From: an uncultured Bacteroides sp.
GTDB lineage: Bacteria; Bacteroidota; Bacteroidia; Bacteroidales; Bacteroidaceae
Direction of reading: 5' to 3'
Assembly (NCBI RefSeq): GCF_963678845.1
Contig: NZ_OY787464.1
Span: forward strand, 1,426,001-1,490,000
DNA length: 64,000 nt
Below, piece by piece: positions 62,738 to 64,000 of the stretch. Positions within the stretch are counted from its first letter, which is position 1, and every line of letters begins with the position of its first letter. The translations under genes were made by a program, and so were the position numbers. A model generated the notes under the pieces. It was not told the DNA's origin and ran no database searches. It was given only the letters and a program-made list of their open reading frames with translations.

Positions 62738-64000
62738 TTAATAAAGTTGAATTGCAGAAAGTAAACTTCTTGCAGCTATATTTAAATAATTATTATAAGT
62801 AACAAATGACAACATTTGATTAAGAGTCATCCAACAATAATTTTCATCTACTTCTATTGGAAAATCATCACCAATCTCCACTATAATATTTAAATTTTGT
62901 TCATGATAAAAACGACCACCTTCTTCACTTTGATAACTCGAATACCAAATTTTTTCCTTTGGAGCATCCAAAAAATATTCTAAATATGGAATCGTATATT
63001 CGTTATAGTTCTTACGATAATTTCCAGTTAGGCATTGCACCGTAGGAGCTAATTCAACCACATCAAAATTGCCTGCTTCCAATTTAGCTTGAACTAAAAA
63101 ATGATAAATGCCATTAATTTTTTTTACCAAAAATCCCATCAAGCCCTCTTGTGCTGAACGAACCATAGGTTGATCCCAGTTTACAACCTCTCGATTTCCA
63201 ATACTTACATTTACACCAATTACATCAAAATACTTATTATGCTCATGATGAATTGAATTTCCGTCATAAACCCAATGATTCATTTCTGAAATAGAAATTT
63301 TATTTACATCCAAATCGTATTTAAATTTAAGAGAGGTTATCCATCCGATAATAAATTGTATATCATGGATATGATTATCACTGCTTAAAACCGAGTATAA
63401 AAAGGATTCTGATTTAGAGAGCGCCGTAAAATTTATTTTTTGAGTAGCCGCAAGTAACTTCAATGAAGATTCTGGATAATTTCCATAATTAATGCATGAA
63501 ATTACTGTACGACTATCCATATTAATAACATTCGAATAGTTCAAAAGCTCTTTTATCTGGCCTAACGAAACCCAAATAAAATTTTCTTTCACATCTAAAT
63601 GTTCATTTTCGTCTATTTCTATAATAATATTTCTATTCCTTTTTCTTAGAAAACGTGCCCCTTGCTCAGATTGTAATTGATCTACCAAAACTCTCACTTT
63701 CTTTTCACCAGTAAAATATTCAAGATATAAAGGAGATATTCCTTTGTGCACTAGAGTATAATTACTCCTCGTAGCTTGTAAAGTTGGTGACAATTGAACA
63801 GCATTAATATTTCCAGGTTCAATCTTAGCCTGAATAAGAAAATGCATAATTCCTTGTTTTTTTTGAACTATAAATCCCAAAAAGCCAATTTCGGGTTGAT
63901 TTATAATTGGCTGATCCCATGAAGCGACATCTCTATAGTTTGTAGTTACTCTAATACCATCTATACTAAAAAACTTGCCAGAATGGTGCTTAATCTGGTA
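62738..64000 (-). CDS. NDP-hexose 2,3-dehydratase (5' end beyond the window)
   Basis: 421 residues are visible and the frame stays open to base 64000, so the start lies outside. An apparent start at 63880 is internal. Two related halves are clear: GFIVQKKQGIMHFLIQAKIE with VQLSPTLQATRSNYT, and GFLVKKINGIYHFLVQAKLE with VELAPTVQCLTGNYR. This duplicated layout is typical of NDP-hexose 2,3-dehydratases of 2,6-dideoxysugar pathways, which remove the C2 hydroxyl of dTDP-4-keto-6-deoxyglucose. It lies beside a 3-ketoreductase candidate in the same operon as rfbA, rfbB and rfbC. Confidence 0.88.
   Translation of the reverse strand, partial: YQIKHHSGKFFSIDGIRVTTNYRDVASWDQPIINQPEIGFLGFIVQKKQGIMHFLIQAKIEPGNINAVQLSPTLQATRSNYTLVHKGISPLYLEYFTGEKKVRVLVDQLQSEQGARFLRKRNRNIIIEIDENEHLDVKENFIWVSLGQIKELLNYSNVINMDSRTVISCINYGNYPESSLKLLAATQKINFTALSKSESFLYSVLSSDNHIHDIQFIIGWITSLKFKYDLDVNKISISEMNHWVYDGNSIHHEHNKYFDVIGVNVSIGNREVVNWDQPMVRSAQEGLMGFLVKKINGIYHFLVQAKLEAGNFDVVELAPTVQCLTGNYRKNYNEYTIPYLEYFLDAPKEKIWYSSYQSEEGGRFYHEQNLNIIVEIGDDFPIEVDENYCWMTLNQMLSFVTYNNYLNIAARSLLSAIQLY

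Noticed and set aside
63880..63880. Start codon of the 2,3-dehydratase at 63880
   Set aside because: The frame stays open for 40 further codons to the window edge, with sequence of the same repeat type, so the true start is outside.
1..64000. tRNA or rRNA genes
   Set aside because: I saw no cloverleaf or rRNA signature by eye. A tRNA search program would settle this.

Overview
The window reads as chromosome of a Bacteroides-like member of the Bacteroidales. The evidence is two SusC/SusD pairs, a hybrid two-component system (HTCS), an ECF sigma/FecR pair, lipoprotein signal peptides, a Wzi-type capsule assembly protein, DUF4248 proteins, and many promoters of the Bacteroides type (TAnnTTTG at -7). 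A GH5 enzyme ends in a type IX secretion sorting domain, which hints at a polymer-degrading environmental species rather than a typical gut one. The species cannot be fixed from the sequence.

Layout. 1-3.2 kb: a MraY/WecA-like sugar-phosphate transferase, a small membrane protein, a DUF4248 remnant and an AbiJ-NTD4-type gene. 3.2-15.7 kb: a polysaccharide utilisation locus (SusC, SusD, GH43, GH28) divergent from its HTCS regulator, with two direct repeats 21 bp apart as the likely operator. 15.8-31.5 kb: sigma, FecR, SusC with an STN domain, SusD, two surface lipoproteins, a thioredoxin/aspartic-protease/PDZ protein and an M16 protease. This second locus has no glycosidase and looks built for peptides or glycopeptides. 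31.7-49.2 kb: an accessory zone with two DUF4143 ATPases, a TPR protein, GH5, a toxin relic, Wzi, a zeta-toxin pair, DUF4248 genes and a phage-like HU/amidase/DnaB module. 49.3-64 kb: a surface polysaccharide locus. gmd and fcl (GDP-fucose) run rightward and meet, at a shared terminator, a leftward operon that makes GDP-mannose, dTDP-4-keto-6-deoxyhexose and probably a 2,6-dideoxyhexose, with glycosyltransferases. That operon continues beyond the right edge.

The most striking feature is not a gene. About fifteen copies of one intergenic repeat family (called R1-R15 here, full length about 200-400 bp) are scattered over the window, twelve of them between 31.7 and 49.2 kb. Each full copy has a GCGAAGC-rich tail, a long branched hairpin and a head hairpin. 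Stems change sequence between copies while pairing is kept, and the six-base head loop is always complementary to a motif just upstream, changing together with it. Several copies lie tail to tail around accessory genes, and two pairs of copies share flanking sequence. This indicates a mobile or recombining structured DNA/RNA element that I do not recognise as a named family.
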